DNA of 64,000 bases from Halobellus clavatus (GTDB lineage Archaea; Halobacteriota; Halobacteria; Halobacteriales; Haloferacaceae). The notes below the pieces were generated by a model. That model did not search any database, was not told the DNA's origin, and saw nothing but the letters and a program-made list of their open reading frames with translations. A program made the translations under genes and the position numbers. The stretch covers positions 62,001 to 126,000 of the forward strand of contig NZ_FNPB01000009.1 of the NCBI RefSeq assembly GCF_900107195.1, read 5' to 3'. Numbering within the stretch: the first letter of the stretch is position 1; each line of letters opens with the position of its first letter. This document shows positions 26,684 through 37,143 of this stretch, one piece after another.

Positions 26684-28624
26684 TTAGATCGTGGTGACGC
26701 GGGTGAAGTCGTCGTCGAGCGCCTGGGCGTCTTCGGGCAGCAGCGCGACCACGAGGAAGTCCGCGTAGTCCGCGAAGTACTCCATCAGGGCGGCGATGCG
26801 GTCCGAATCGATCGCCTCCAGGGAGTCCAACAGTATGAACGGCACCGTCTCGTGGAGGTCGTGGACGAGATACCCCGCCAGCGCGAAGATCAGGCCCGTG
26901 ACCTCGCGTTCACTCTCGGAGAGGTGGTCGATCGTGTCCTCGTAGGCCGCGCCGTTGTCGGTCGTCCGGACGATGTGGAGCTCGAAGCGGGTCTGGGCCC
27001 CGCTCGCGTCGCCCTCCTCGATCCGCTCGATCCAGATCCGCTCGATGTTCTCGTAGCCCAAGAGGTCCAGAATCGACTTCATGTGCTCGTTGAACGACTC
27101 GACGGCCTCGGCCTCGATCTGGTCGATCTTCGTCCGCTGGTCTGTGAGTTCGTCAACCAGTTCCGCGCGCTGCTCGCGGAGGTCGTCCGCGCGCTCGACG
27201 TCGGCCTCGATCTCTTCGATCTCGTCTGTGACCTCCTCGAGGTCGGATTCGAGGCTGTCGATCTCGAACTCCAGCTGATTGGCCTCCTTGTGGAGTGAGA
27301 GGATCTCCTTGAAGTCCGCGGATTCGAGGCTCTCTACCTCGAATTCCAGTGCCTCGACCTCGTCGGTCAGCGACTCCCGTTGTTCTTTCAGCGAATCGAT
27401 CTGCTCGTTCCGGCGGTCGAGTTCGTCCTCGATGTCGTCGATCTTGCGCTCGATCTCGGTGCGGCGGCGCTGCTTCTGGTTCGCCTCGCGCTGTTCTTCC
27501 TTCCGAGACTCGAGGTCACTCTTGACGGTATTGAGCTGTTCGACCTTCTCGCTCCGGAGGCACTTCAGCCGCTCGATGGTGGACTCGATCTGCTCGCGGT
27601 CGACTGAGGAGCCGCAGGTCCAGCAGATGACGGTCTCGTCGTCCTCGCCGACGAGCTGGTCGGTGACCGAGCCACCTTCCGCTGCGGCGCCGCCGTCCTG
27701 CAGGAGTTCGTAGTCCTCGGCCTCGAGGCGCTCCTCGTTGTACTGAATGAGGCTGCGGAGCTCGTTGATCTCGGTGTTGAGGGCCTGGCGCTTTGAGCGG
27801 AGTCGCTCGATCTCGGCCTCGAGATCCTGGTGGTCGCCCATCGGCGTCTCGGGGAGTTCCGCGAGGTCGTCTTCGAGCTCGCTGCGTTCGCGCTTCAGCG
27901 AGGAGATGCTCTCTTCCTGACGCTCGATCTTGCGGCGGACGGACTCGAGCTCCGAGCGGGTGTCTCTGAGTTCCTGGAGCTTGTCTTCGAGTTCGGCCTG
28001 TTCTTTCCGACCTTGCTCGACGTCGCGGCTGCTGTCGTCGATCTCGGCTTCGAGGTCGGCTAAATCCTCGCGCTTGTCTTCGATCTTCTCACGAAGGGTC
28101 GTGCGGCGGCGTTCCAGATCGGGAAGCTCGCGTTTCTTGGATTCGATGCGGGCGAGTTCGTCGTTGATGTCGCCCTTTTGGTCTTCTAGGCGGCGGATCT
28201 CCGCGCGGATGGCCTCGACGTCAACGGGGCGCATGATGACGTCCCGCAGTTGGGCGTCGCGGGCGGCGGCCTGGCGGGCGTCGTTCGTTTCAAGCAGGAA
28301 GGCGAAGAGGTCGGCGACCTTGGGGTCGTCGAGGTAGGCGTCGCCCTCGAACTGGACGCCGTCGCCGACGCGTTTGAGGGTTCGTTCGTAGGTGGTGTCG
28401 CCGAGGGTGAGTTCGACGCGACCCTGGTCGGCGTCGCCTTTGAGCGAGACGCGGTCGCTTCCCATCGCGCACATAATCGCACGAAGAAAGGAGGTCCGGT
28501 TGGTGGCGTTCTTGCCGGTCAGCACGGTCACGCCGGGCGGAATATCGACTTCAGTCTGGTCGATTCCACCGATGTTCTCGACCAAGAAGTGAGCGGTTTC
28601 CTTCCATTGTTCTGAGATACTCAT
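26684..28624 (-). CDS. sph: Archaea-specific SMC-related protein (Sph-type)
   Basis: This 646-aa protein has ABC-ATPase halves at both ends and a long antiparallel coiled coil (about residues 130-540) broken by a zinc hook CWTCG (about 333-337). The P-loop reads LTGKNATNRTSFLRA (about 34-48), the divergent form seen in haloarchaeal Sph proteins, lacking the usual GKS/T. A signature LSESEREV lies near 565 and a Walker B-like FILLDSLEAID near 598. Sph proteins resemble SMC/Rad50 and were described in Halobacterium salinarum; a role in chromosome structure or repair is presumed. Monocistronic with an AT-rich promoter region. Confidence 0.9.
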   Translation of the reverse strand: MSISEQWKETAHFLVENIGGIDQTEVDIPPGVTVLTGKNATNRTSFLRAIMCAMGSDRVSLKGDADQGRVELTLGDTTYERTLKRVGDGVQFEGDAYLDDPKVADLFAFLLETNDARQAAARDAQLRDVIMRPVDVEAIRAEIRRLEDQKGDINDELARIESKKRELPDLERRRTTLREKIEDKREDLADLEAEIDDSSRDVEQGRKEQAELEDKLQELRDTRSELESVRRKIERQEESISSLKRERSELEDDLAELPETPMGDHQDLEAEIERLRSKRQALNTEINELRSLIQYNEERLEAEDYELLQDGGAAAEGGSVTDQLVGEDDETVICWTCGSSVDREQIESTIERLKCLRSEKVEQLNTVKSDLESRKEEQREANQKQRRRTEIERKIDDIEDELDRRNEQIDSLKEQRESLTDEVEALEFEVESLESADFKEILSLHKEANQLEFEIDSLESDLEEVTDEIEEIEADVERADDLREQRAELVDELTDQRTKIDQIEAEAVESFNEHMKSILDLLGYENIERIWIERIEEGDASGAQTRFELHIVRTTDNGAAYEDTIDHLSESEREVTGLIFALAGYLVHDLHETVPFILLDSLEAIDSDRIAALMEYFADYADFLVVALLPEDAQALDDDFTRVTTI

Positions 28625-28778
28625 ACTCAGTTACTCTCACGTAGTACGCAAATGCTTTTCCAAGGACAAAAGATCACTCTAAAGATAATATGATAGTCAC
28701 TACCGGGAAATCCGAACTATTCGAATTCTGAAACTTATTCCCGAACATTGATTTTGTAAAGATACGACCATTTTCCAC

Positions 28779-29933
28779 TTAGAAAAGTCTGTTACTCGCC
28801 TCGACGGCACCGTCTGAAAGCGCCTCTAGCTTAGCCCACGCGATTTCGGGTTCGACGATGTTGTGTCCGGCAAGTGTTGCTAGCCCACAGTCAGGAGCCG
28901 CGATAATCCGTGTGGGATCTCCGACGATTTCGGCCAGTTTGACGATTCGATCAGCGACAGTCTTCGGATGCTCGATGATGTTCGTCTTGACATCGACGAC
29001 GCCGGGGATCAGCAGCCACTCATCAGGTAACGGATGTTCCTCGAAAGCCCGCCACTCGTGGTGGTGCCGCGGGTTGGCGTATTCGATCAACAACCCCCCA
29101 ACATCGGCCTCGTACAGGATCGGGAGAATGTCGACTAACGGGACGTCCTCGTGGTGGGGGCCCTCGTAGTTTCCCCAACAGGTGTGCAGGCGAATCTGGT
29201 CTGCCGGGATGTCGCTCGTGGCTTCATTAATCGCCTCGATGCGCCGACGGGCGCGGTCTTTGAACTCCGCCGTCGAGAGATCCTTGAACTTCCGGTGCCG
29301 TTCCGAGAGTACGTCCGGGGCGTCGATCTGGAGCGTCAGCCCCGCTTCGGCGATACGCTCGTATTCCTCACGCATCGCGCTCGCCAGTGCGAACGTGTAT
29401 TTGTCGTTCGATTCGTAATACTGGTTTCCCAGAGAAGCGGCGATCACCCCGGGAGACGCAGCGGTCATAAACGTCTCGTCGAATTCAACCCCAGTAGTGT
29501 CGAGCACTCGATCGAAGCGTTCGACTTCGGCGTCGACGTGATTCGTCCCGTGGTACCGTACCTCCTCAACCGCGACCGGCCGCGTCTGCGCCTCGGAGAC
29601 GATGTCTGGAAACGCTTTTCCGGCGTACTCCGGGAAAGCTTCGACGTCTGCCCACTGCGGGCGGGGGATCGTTTGATCACTGAAACCGTCGAGTCGTTCG
29701 GAGACATAGATATGGAAGCCCGGTCGGGACTGCTCTCCATCGTTACCGATATCAATACCCACATCCGCCTGTCTGCGAATGGCCCGCTGGGTCGCCTCGT
29801 TGATCGCTTCGTGCAATTCGTTTCGGTTGGTGTCCACACCCTGTCCCCGCTGATCCATCAGTTCGATCAGCTGGTCCGTCCGTGGCAAACTGCCGACGTG
29901 AGTCGTGAGAATACGCTCGTCGCTTCGTTTCAT
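28779..29933 (-). CDS. MetE-family (cobalamin-independent methionine synthase II) protein
   Basis: This 384-aa protein begins MKRSDERILTTHVGSLPRTD and corresponds to the C-terminal catalytic barrel of MetE. Likely zinc ligands are seen at RLHTCWGNYEGPH (His, Cys), a Glu in the LLIEYANP segment and the Cys in APDCGL. This subfamily lacks the MetE N-terminal domain; relatives include methyltransferases and coenzyme M transferases, so homocysteine is only one candidate acceptor. The ATG at 29933 is chosen over a longer frame. It lies 222 bp downstream of lpdA on the same strand as the gcv cluster, consistent with C1 metabolism. Confidence 0.88.
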   Translation of the reverse strand: MKRSDERILTTHVGSLPRTDQLIELMDQRGQGVDTNRNELHEAINEATQRAIRRQADVGIDIGNDGEQSRPGFHIYVSERLDGFSDQTIPRPQWADVEAFPEYAGKAFPDIVSEAQTRPVAVEEVRYHGTNHVDAEVERFDRVLDTTGVEFDETFMTAASPGVIAASLGNQYYESNDKYTFALASAMREEYERIAEAGLTLQIDAPDVLSERHRKFKDLSTAEFKDRARRRIEAINEATSDIPADQIRLHTCWGNYEGPHHEDVPLVDILPILYEADVGGLLIEYANPRHHHEWRAFEEHPLPDEWLLIPGVVDVKTNIIEHPKTVADRIVKLAEIVGDPTRIIAAPDCGLATLAGHNIVEPEIAWAKLEALSDGAVEASNRLF

Positions 29934-30155
29934 ACCGTACCAGAGACAGAATGTGGAGACTGATATCTGTATGTGATACCGGTTCGATCCGCCGGCGACG
30001 GGATTCGGTCGTGTGACGTCAACATCCAGGTTCGATTCTGGTGTCGTCGCCGACGGGATCAATCCGTGCCGCTCGTAATGATTACTCCCACTGTGTACCG
30101 GCAAGCACGGACGGCCGGGGTGGCGCTCGTCGTGAAGAAACGAGAGTAATCAGTA

Positions 30156-31565
30156 TCAGCGATTGAGGGTGTGAATCGCTATGTCCTGTTCGTTGGCTGC
30201 GGCTTCCCCGATCGACTCGGAGAGCGTCGGGTGAGGATGTATGACTTCCGCGAGTTCGTCCGTCGGCAGCCCCTCATCAACGGCAAGCGCGATTTCGGAG
30301 ATCAGTTCCGAGGCCTCTGGGCCCACGACTTGCCCTCCGAGCACGACGTTGCTGTCTCCACAGACGAGACGGACGAAGCCCTCGGTATGGCCAGTGGTGA
30401 GTGCACGGCCACTGGCACGCATCGGGAACTCGCCGACAGACACGCTGTGCTGGGTCTCTTTGGCCTCTGCTTCGCTCAGCCCGACCGTTGCGATTTCTGG
30501 GGACGTGAACGCAACGGCGGGAATCGCTCGATTTACAGCCGGCGTGTTCCGGCCGGCAATCTCGGAGGCGGCAATCTCTCCCTCCATCGACCCAGCGTGC
30601 GCGAGCATCGGTTCGCCCGCTACGTCGCCGACAGCGAACACGTGATCAACAGCCGTGCGTCCGTACTCGTCCGTTCGAAGGAACCCGTCATCGTCGGGTT
30701 CGAGACCGATTCGGCCGAGGGCCATCGTGTTCGTCACGGGGGTCCGACCCACCGCGATGAGCACGGCGTCCGCCTCGTATTCCTGACGGTCGCCGTCGTC
30801 GGCTTCCTCCGTTGTGACCACGACACCCTGGTCTGTAGGGTGGCACTCCGAAGCGAGTTCGCCGTAGTTCATTTCCATTCCGAGTTCCGATGCCGCCGAG
30901 GCGACGGGCGCGATCAGATCCGGCGAGAACGCTGGCATCATCGAATCGAGCGCCTCGACGACGGTGATCTCGACGCCGAGTTTCGCGAACAGCATCGAGA
31001 GTTCCATCCCGATATAGCCCGCGCCGACGACCACGAGACTCGCCGGGAGTTCGTCGAGTTCCAAGGCTCCCTTAGCATCGAGCACGTTGGAGCGATGGAA
31101 CTCGAACCCCGGGAGTTCGATCGGACGACTCCCCGTCGCCACGACCGCGTACTCGAATGTGATCCGTTCTGACTGCCCGTCAGATTTCTCGATACTGACC
31201 GAGTGCTCGTCTTCGAACGCTGCGTGTCCCTCCACGAGCGAGACACCGTTGGCTTTACACAGTTTCTCGACGCTCCGGTTCATCCTTCCGACGATGTCGT
31301 CTTTCCACTCGACCATCCGCTGAAAGTTGATGTCAACCTCGGCCGAGATTCCCATCTGCGAACTGGTCCGTGCATCGTGTGCAACGTCTGCAGCCGATAT
31401 CAGTGCCTTCGAGGGAATACAGCCGCGGTTGAGACAGGTTCCGCCCAGAGCGTCCATCTCGACGAGCGTCACATCAAGGTCGTACTGCGCCGCACGGATC
31501 GCGGTGACGTACCCCGCTGGACCGCCGCCCACGACGAGGATCCCCGTGTCGAGGCGTTCACTCAT
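30156..31565 (-). CDS. lpdA: Dihydrolipoyl dehydrogenase (E3)
   Basis: This 469-aa protein has FAD motif GGGPAG (13-18), the redox pair GGTCLNRGCIPSK (Cys44, Cys49), an NAD motif VVGAGYIGME, AVGDVAGEPMLAH and a C-terminal HPHPTLSE, the catalytic His-Glu. It reoxidises the lipoyl arm of GcvH (and possibly of oxoacid dehydrogenases), making NADH. Its start overlaps the end of gcvPB by 8 bp, so this E3 is dedicated to glycine cleavage. The ATG at 31565 is chosen; 16 upstream residues overlap gcvPB. Confidence 0.95.
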   Translation of the reverse strand: MSERLDTGILVVGGGPAGYVTAIRAAQYDLDVTLVEMDALGGTCLNRGCIPSKALISAADVAHDARTSSQMGISAEVDINFQRMVEWKDDIVGRMNRSVEKLCKANGVSLVEGHAAFEDEHSVSIEKSDGQSERITFEYAVVATGSRPIELPGFEFHRSNVLDAKGALELDELPASLVVVGAGYIGMELSMLFAKLGVEITVVEALDSMMPAFSPDLIAPVASAASELGMEMNYGELASECHPTDQGVVVTTEEADDGDRQEYEADAVLIAVGRTPVTNTMALGRIGLEPDDDGFLRTDEYGRTAVDHVFAVGDVAGEPMLAHAGSMEGEIAASEIAGRNTPAVNRAIPAVAFTSPEIATVGLSEAEAKETQHSVSVGEFPMRASGRALTTGHTEGFVRLVCGDSNVVLGGQVVGPEASELISEIALAVDEGLPTDELAEVIHPHPTLSESIGEAAANEQDIAIHTLNR

Positions 31566-33003
31566 CGTTTCCCTCCAGGTCCCGCCACGAGAGCCGCGGG
31601 TTTCGTGCGGCACCGGTCTGATCGATGCGTGCGGCAGCGGTCGTCGTGGGGGCCGCCGCGAGTTGCTCGGGCGTCTTTCGGCTCGCCGCTGTGAACGCCT
31701 CCGCCAGTATGTCGAGTTGGTCCTTGTTCAATGCCTCGGTGGGTTCGGTCATCAGTGCCTCGTCGACGATTTCCGGCCACTTGGTCGTCGGCGGATGCAC
31801 CCCTTCGTCGAGCATCCCCTTAGCAAATTCCGCAGCGTCGACGTCGCCAGCACTGGCGACGAACTCGTGGTGGAACGGCTCGTACGGGATGTCGAGATCG
31901 ATCTGCGAGGCGAGGTAGTTCGCGTTCAGGACGGCCATCGCCGAAGTGTCCTTCAGTCCGGCGTCACCGAGTCGGGAGATGTACGCGTAGGTTTTCAACA
32001 GTACCAGCCAGTTGCCGTGGAAGCCGTGGACTTTGCCGACACTCTCGGCAGGTTCGGAGAGCTCGAATGACCCGTCGTCAGCCTTGCGAACGTGCGGGTC
32101 GGGGAGGAACTCGGTAAGTTCGTCGATGACGCCGATCGGTCCAGCTCCGGGTCCGCCACCACCGTGTGGCGACGCGAACGTCTTGTGCACGTTGTAGTGC
32201 ATAATGTCGAAGCCCATATCACCGGGGCGAGCGCGGCCGAGCAGTGCATTAAGATTTGCGCCGTCGTAGTAGAGCAGTCCACCCGCCTCGTGGACGGTCT
32301 CGGCGATGTCTTCGATATCGCGCTCGAAGAGCCCAAGGGTGTTCGGGTTTGTCAGCATTAGTGCGGCCGTCGACTCGCCAACGGCCTCCTCGAGCGCGTC
32401 GACGGGGACGCGTCCGTCCTCGTTACTCGGGAGTTCGACGACGTCGTACCCGGCCATTGCGGCGCTCGCGAAGTTCGTACCGTGAGCCGACGCGGGTACG
32501 ATCACTTCCCGGCGCTCGGCGTCTTCGTCGTTCGAGCGGTGATAGGCGCGTGCCACGAGCAGGCCGGTGAACTCCCCCGCCGCCCCGGCAGGCGGTTGCA
32601 GCGTGACGGTCTCCATCCCGCCGATCTCCGCCAGGTACTCCTGGAGCCTGTACAGAAGCGTGAGGGTACCCTGAGCGTCCGCCTCGGGACGATCTGGATG
32701 CATCGCCGCGTCTTCTAGCGCGGCGACGTCCTCGATAAATTTCGGGTTGTACTTCATCGTACAGCTCCCGAGCGGATAGGGGCCGTGTTCGACCGAGTAG
32801 TTCATCTGGGAGAGCCGCGTGTAATGACTCGCAACTTCTGGTTCGGCCGGTTCCGGCAGCGTCAGTTCGTCGCGGACCAGTTCGTCGGGCAGGTCGACGT
32901 CCTCGTGAGAGACGGTCTCCATCCGCTTCTCCGAGAGGAGCGGTTCGTTGACTGCCTCGCCGCCCTCGGTCTCCTGCTCCCAGGTAGCCTGTTGGTAGTT
33001 CAT
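31558..33003 (-). CDS. gcvPB: Glycine dehydrogenase (decarboxylating) subunit 2
   Basis: This 481-aa P-protein half binds pyridoxal phosphate. The Lys lies in [17 protein letters not shown] (about 272). Other marks are [45 protein letters not shown] and the long C-terminal [13 protein letters not shown]. With GcvPA it decarboxylates glycine and loads aminomethyl onto GcvH. The ATG at 33003 overlaps the end of gcvPA by 4 bp. Full length; no defects seen. Confidence 0.96.
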   Translation of the reverse strand: MNYQQATWEQETEGGEAVNEPLLSEKRMETVSHEDVDLPDELVRDELTLPEPAEPEVASHYTRLSQMNYSVEHGPYPLGSCTMKYNPKFIEDVAALEDAAMHPDRPEADAQGTLTLLYRLQEYLAEIGGMETVTLQPPAGAAGEFTGLLVARAYHRSNDEDAERREVIVPASAHGTNFASAAMAGYDVVELPSNEDGRVPVDALEEAVGESTAALMLTNPNTLGLFERDIEDIAETVHEAGGLLYYDGANLNALLGRARPGDMGFDIMHYNVHKTFASPHGGGGPGAGPIGVIDELTEFLPDPHVRKADDGSFELSEPAESVGKVHGFHGNWLVLLKTYAYISRLGDAGLKDTSAMAVLNANYLASQIDLDIPYEPFHHEFVASAGDVDAAEFAKGMLDEGVHPPTTKWPEIVDEALMTEPTEALNKDQLDILAEAFTAASRKTPEQLAAAPTTTAAARIDQTGAARNPRLSWRDLEGNDE

Positions 33004-34373
33004 CCCAGGACCTCCCGAACGGCCGCGACCAGATCGTCCAAGTCGCCGCTGTTGGTCTCTGTCACGCAAACCTGGACTTCGAACTCGCCGGCCTCGTGGA
33101 CGAGGAAGCCCTTCTCGGCCAGTTCCGATACCACCTCGGTGGCGGGACGGTTCGTGCGCGCGACGAATTCGCGGAAGTGGTGACGGTCGTCGACCGGCGC
33201 TGAGATGCCGTCGATGTCGTTGAGTCGAGCGGCGGCCTCAGCGGCCGTCGTTACGCAATCCTCAGCGAGTGCTGACAGGCCCGACGCGCCGAGCGAAGCG
33301 ATGTGGATCGCCGTTCGGAGCGCAACCCACGCCTGATTCGTACAGATATTCGACGTGGCCCGTTCTTTTCGGATGTGCTGTTCTCGAGTCTGGAGAGTCA
33401 GGGTGTAGGCACGGCGTCCGTCGGCCGTCTTACTCGTTCCTACGAGTCGGCCGGGAACCTGTCGAAGATACGCCTGCTTGACGGCGAACAGCCCGAGTCC
33501 CATCCCGTAACTGGCCGAGAGCCCGAGGACGCTCGCGTCGCCGATGACGATGTCCGCGCCCACCGCGGCCGGTTCCTGCAGGAGCGCCAGTGCGACCGGA
33601 TCGGAGCCGAGACAGAACGCCGCCTCGTGGTCGTCCGCGAGCGTCGCGATCGACGGCAGCCGCTCCTCGATTGCGCCTCTAGCGGTTGGCGATTCAGCGT
33701 ACACCATCACGATATCGTCATCGAACAGTTCCGTGAGCGCGTCGAGGTCGACGTTGCCGTCGACGAGCGGATACGTCCCCACTGTCAACTCCGCGCCCTC
33801 GGTGTAATTTTCTAAGACGCTGCGCCGCTCTGAACGGATGGTCTCGGGGACGAGAACGCGTGATCCGCTGGTGTCCCTGACGCGGGCCGCAAGCGTCGCC
33901 GCCTCGCCGAGTGCAGTCGCAGCGTCGTACATCGAACAGTTCGCAACCGGGAGCCCAGTTAGTTCGACGATCATCGACTGGAACTCGAAGAGCGCCTGGA
34001 GGAAGCCCTGCGAGGTCTCCGGTTGGTACTGCGTGTAGGAGGTCAGAAACTCCGAGCGCAGCGAGAGGTAGTCGACGACCGACGGCACGTAGTGATCGTA
34101 GTGGCCGCGACCGAGGAACTCGGTCCGATCGGCGTTTCGCCCGAGCAGTTCTTCGATTTCGGTCACGACCTCGAACTCCGATTTCGCGTCGATGTCGAAG
34201 TCACCGTCGAAGGCGACCGCCTCCGGAACGTCGAACAGTTCTTCCACGCTTTCGGCACCGATGGCCGAGAGCATCTCCTCTACTTCCTGCGGCGTCTGCG
34301 GGGCGAAGGGACTCGATTCGGCTGGTTCGTGCGTTCGATCCCCCTCGTCGTGCTGTATTCGTTGCATTGTCAT
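33000..34373 (-). CDS. gcvPA: Glycine dehydrogenase (decarboxylating) subunit 1
   Basis: This 457-aa partner half of the split P-protein found in archaea and many bacteria carries [61 protein letters not shown] and [14 protein letters not shown]. It forms a heterotetramer with GcvPB (family knowledge). The ATG at 34373 overlaps the gcvH stop by 4 bp (ATGA), indicating translational coupling. No active-site Lys is expected in this half. Confidence 0.96.
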   Translation of the reverse strand: MTMQRIQHDEGDRTHEPAESSPFAPQTPQEVEEMLSAIGAESVEELFDVPEAVAFDGDFDIDAKSEFEVVTEIEELLGRNADRTEFLGRGHYDHYVPSVVDYLSLRSEFLTSYTQYQPETSQGFLQALFEFQSMIVELTGLPVANCSMYDAATALGEAATLAARVRDTSGSRVLVPETIRSERRSVLENYTEGAELTVGTYPLVDGNVDLDALTELFDDDIVMVYAESPTARGAIEERLPSIATLADDHEAAFCLGSDPVALALLQEPAAVGADIVIGDASVLGLSASYGMGLGLFAVKQAYLRQVPGRLVGTSKTADGRRAYTLTLQTREQHIRKERATSNICTNQAWVALRTAIHIASLGASGLSALAEDCVTTAAEAAARLNDIDGISAPVDDRHHFREFVARTNRPATEVVSELAEKGFLVHEAGEFEVQVCVTETNSGDLDDLVAAVREVLG

Positions 34374-34747
34374 TCTTCGGTCTGCTCGCGGTAGTCAGTT
34401 GCACCGAGCGCGTCGTCGGGTACCTGTCCATCGATCTCGAAGAGCCACCCCTCGCCGTACGGATCAGTGTTGAGCAGTTCCGGCTGGTCGAGTACGCCGT
34501 CGTTCGTCGCGGTTACCGTCCCCGTGACGGGCGTGTAGATGTCCGAGACCGCCTTGATGCTCTCGACGACGGCGCAGGCGTCTCCGCTGTTTAGGGACTC
34601 GCCCTCCTCGGGGAGTTCGACGAACACGACGTCACCGAGTTCGTCCTGCGCGAAATCGGTGATCCCGATGCGCAGGGCGTCCCCGCCGTCGTCGATCCAT
34701 TCGTGTGAGTCGGTGTAGTGTAAGTCGTCAGGTATCTCGTGTGTCAT
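34370..34747 (-). CDS. gcvH: Glycine cleavage system H protein
   Basis: This 125-aa protein has the lipoylation site [17 protein letters not shown] (Lys65) and the usual start YTDSHEWI. It shuttles the aminomethyl group from GcvP to GcvT and electrons to LpdA. It sits between gcvT (66 bp upstream) and gcvPA (4-bp overlap). Typical length and no irregularity. Confidence 0.97.
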   Translation of the reverse strand: MTHEIPDDLHYTDSHEWIDDGGDALRIGITDFAQDELGDVVFVELPEEGESLNSGDACAVVESIKAVSDIYTPVTGTVTATNDGVLDQPELLNTDPYGEGWLFEIDGQVPDDALGATDYREQTEE

Positions 34748-34813
34748 TGTGGGTGCTGAGGTTCGTCGAGGATATCATTCGTCGTTTGCTCTGGTGAGCG
34801 TTTTCGATCTGCG

Positions 34814-35911
34814 TCACTCATCATACGATTCGAGGAACGGCGTGTCGACGACGGTGGCGTCGGCGGTCCGGTCGCGGATCGAGACGGCGAGTTCAGTACC
34901 CGGAGTAGCGGAGTCGGCATCGACGTACCCGAGGGCTATCGGAATTCCCAGCGTGGGACTCATCGTGCCGCTGGTCACCCGCCCGACGTCGTCGCCGTCG
35001 GCGACGATCCGGTGTCCGTGACGGGCGATCGCCCGCTCCTCGAGCCGTAACCTGACGATTCGCTCGTCGATTCCCTCGTTCCGGGTCTGTTCGAGGGCCG
35101 ACCGCCCGACGAACTCCTCGTCATCGAAGTCGACGACAAAGCCGATTCCCGCCTCGAAGGGGTTGTGCGGTTCGTCATCGGGGTGGAAGTCCTGTCCCGA
35201 AAGCAGTAAGCCCGCTTCGAGACGGAGCGTGTCCCTAGCCCCGAGCCCGCACCGCCGGACATCGTCGAATCGCCGATCGATCGTCGTGGCCTCGTCGCCG
35301 GGGAATATGATCTCGACGCCGTCTTCACCCGTGTATCCCGTGCGAGCCACGAGACACTCGACGTCGCCGATCGACGTCTTCGTCGTCGTGAACGGCTCCA
35401 ACGCGTCGAGCTGTTGGGTCCCCTCGGCGTCAACACGGTCTACTGCCTCGGGTCCCTGGATCGCGATCATTCCGAGTTCGGTGGTGCGGTTCGCGATCGT
35501 AACGTCGAGACCCCAGCGATCGGCGTGCTCACGCAACCGATCGTACATCGCCTCGTCGTGGCCGGCGTTCGGAACGACGATGTACTCGCTTTCGACCGGA
35601 TGATCGTACACGACGACATCGTCGAGGATGACACCATCGGACTGGAGGAAGCACGAGTACAGCGCGTCCCCCGGTTCGAGACCGCGCACCTCACTTGGGG
35701 TGAGTCGGTGTAACAGCGTCTCTGCTTCGGGGCCATCGACAGCCAATTGGCCCATATGACTCACGTCGAACAGTCCGACGTCCTCCCGAACGGACCGGTG
35801 TTCCTTGCGGATAGAATCGAACGAGACCGGCATCTCCCACCCGCCAAAGTCGGTGAAGTCCGCGCCCGCCCGGCAGTGGGATTCGTACAGCGGTGGTTGC
35901 TTCGATGACAC
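34814..35911 (-). CDS. gcvT: Glycine cleavage system aminomethyltransferase
   Basis: This 365-aa T-protein carries DFGGWEMPVSF, GLFDVSHMGQLAVDGPEA, LYSCFLQSDGVILDDVVVY, ARTGYTGEDGVEIIFPG and LRLEAGLLLSGQD. It transfers the methylene unit to tetrahydrofolate. It is the first gene of the gcvT-gcvH-gcvPA-gcvPB-lpdA operon. Two other GcvT-fold proteins in the window (10600-11967 and 51196-52548) belong to demethylase subfamilies and lack this exact pattern. Confidence 0.97.
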   Translation of the reverse strand: MSSKQPPLYESHCRAGADFTDFGGWEMPVSFDSIRKEHRSVREDVGLFDVSHMGQLAVDGPEAETLLHRLTPSEVRGLEPGDALYSCFLQSDGVILDDVVVYDHPVESEYIVVPNAGHDEAMYDRLREHADRWGLDVTIANRTTELGMIAIQGPEAVDRVDAEGTQQLDALEPFTTTKTSIGDVECLVARTGYTGEDGVEIIFPGDEATTIDRRFDDVRRCGLGARDTLRLEAGLLLSGQDFHPDDEPHNPFEAGIGFVVDFDDEEFVGRSALEQTRNEGIDERIVRLRLEERAIARHGHRIVADGDDVGRVTSGTMSPTLGIPIALGYVDADSATPGTELAVSIRDRTADATVVDTPFLESYDE

Positions 35912-35932
35912 AGCGATAACTACACGACTACA

Positions 35933-35976
35933 AGTATTTATACATTTTTAGACCGTACAACGGCACAAACGTTGTA
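35933..35976 (-). promoter_or_regulatory. gcv operon promoter and palindromic operator
   Basis: On the minus strand GTATAAATAC (35935-35944) lies about 25-30 bp from the gcvT start, so the transcript is probably leaderless. Directly upstream, TACAACG (35956-35962) and CGTTGTA (35970-35976) form a perfect 7-bp inverted repeat with a 7-bp spacer, well placed for a dimeric regulator. The IclR at 36379 is one candidate (inference). Confidence 0.6.
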
Positions 35977-36378
35977 TTTTAATCGGAAATATTTCGTTAA
36001 AGGTGAATGCATACCCTCAGTCGACGAATTGTATCGGCACTCCGCCCCGAACAGGAAAGTGGAACAAATCGGCGCGTCGCGTCCGCTCCGTGCGGAATGG
36101 TAGAATACGAGATCGATCGAGAAGTCGCGAATACAAACACGTTCTCGTTGGGATCTCGGTGTTGTTCGGCTCTGCGGAGAGGGTTAATCAAACAAAAGAG
36201 AATTTTCGGCGCCCGAGAATCCAATATTTCTGTATCCTGGGTGAATGAAAGCAAATTATAAAATTTCACTCCCAGAGGAGAGGGAGTATACCACGGCTCA
36301 CCCCACCAGTCGCGCCTCGAAGAGACAACAGTTCGGACCTCGTGAATATTTATATAGTGGCGCTCCCAACAGTCGAGC

Positions 36379-37137
36379 GTGCCAGAAGACGGACGCGAAC
36401 TGACGACGACAGCTACCTCGCTCCGGATCCTCGACACGATCAATCGGCTGGAAGGTGCCCGAATGAGCGAACTCGCCAGGGAACTCGGCTTAGCCAACAG
36501 CACCGTCCACGCACATCTGACGACGCTTCGTAACCACGAACTCGTTGTGAAGGAAGGCAACGAGTTCTACCTAGGAATCAAACTCTTCCACCTCGGCGAG
36601 CAGGCGCGACACCGGAAACCGGAGTATGAAATCGTGCGGCGGCACGCCCACGAACTGAGCAATCAGCTCAACGAGGAAGTCGCGTTCGCCATCCCTGAGC
36701 ACGGGCGTTCCGTGATAATCTTCGACGAGAACAACGACCCCGCAAACGACGGGTTTCAGGTGGGTCGGTACTTCCATATGCACAACTCTGCGAGCGGCAA
36801 GGCGATGCTCGCGGAATTCACCCGCGAGCGTGTCGACGAGGTGCTCGATCGGTGGGGGCTACCCAACGAGACCGAAAACACGATACAGAGCATCGAAAAA
36901 CTCTACGAGGAATTGGAGCGGACCCGCGAACGCGGCTACTCGCTAAACAGACAGGAGGCACTCGAGGGGCTGATGGCCGTCGGAATAGCGATCACGACCC
37001 CGGATGGAAGCGTCCTGGGATCGCTCGACGTCTCGGGGCCGCCGTATCGCCTCTCCGAGGAACGGATCGTCCCGGAGTTGCGTGAGACGGTTTCGGATAT
37101 CGAACGCGAAATCGCGTCCCGATACGGAACGGAATGA
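36379..37137 (+). CDS. IclR-family transcriptional regulator
   Basis: This 252-aa protein has an N-terminal winged helix (RILDTINRLEGARMSELARE, then STVHAHLTTLRNHELV, residues 15-65) and the IclR effector domain (HNSASGKAMLAEF, RERGYSLNRQEALEGLMAVGIAI, LGSLDVSGP). The GTG start at 36379 lies about 25 bp after the TATA box TTTATATA (36349-36356), as in a leaderless message. It is the first of three IclR paralogues flanking the catabolic genes. The convergent NTF2-like gene follows by 6 bp. Confidence 0.93.
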   Translation: MPEDGRELTTTATSLRILDTINRLEGARMSELARELGLANSTVHAHLTTLRNHELVVKEGNEFYLGIKLFHLGEQARHRKPEYEIVRRHAHELSNQLNEEVAFAIPEHGRSVIIFDENNDPANDGFQVGRYFHMHNSASGKAMLAEFTRERVDEVLDRWGLPNETENTIQSIEKLYEELERTRERGYSLNRQEALEGLMAVGIAITTPDGSVLGSLDVSGPPYRLSEERIVPELRETVSDIEREIASRYGTE

Positions 37138-37143
37138 ACCCGC

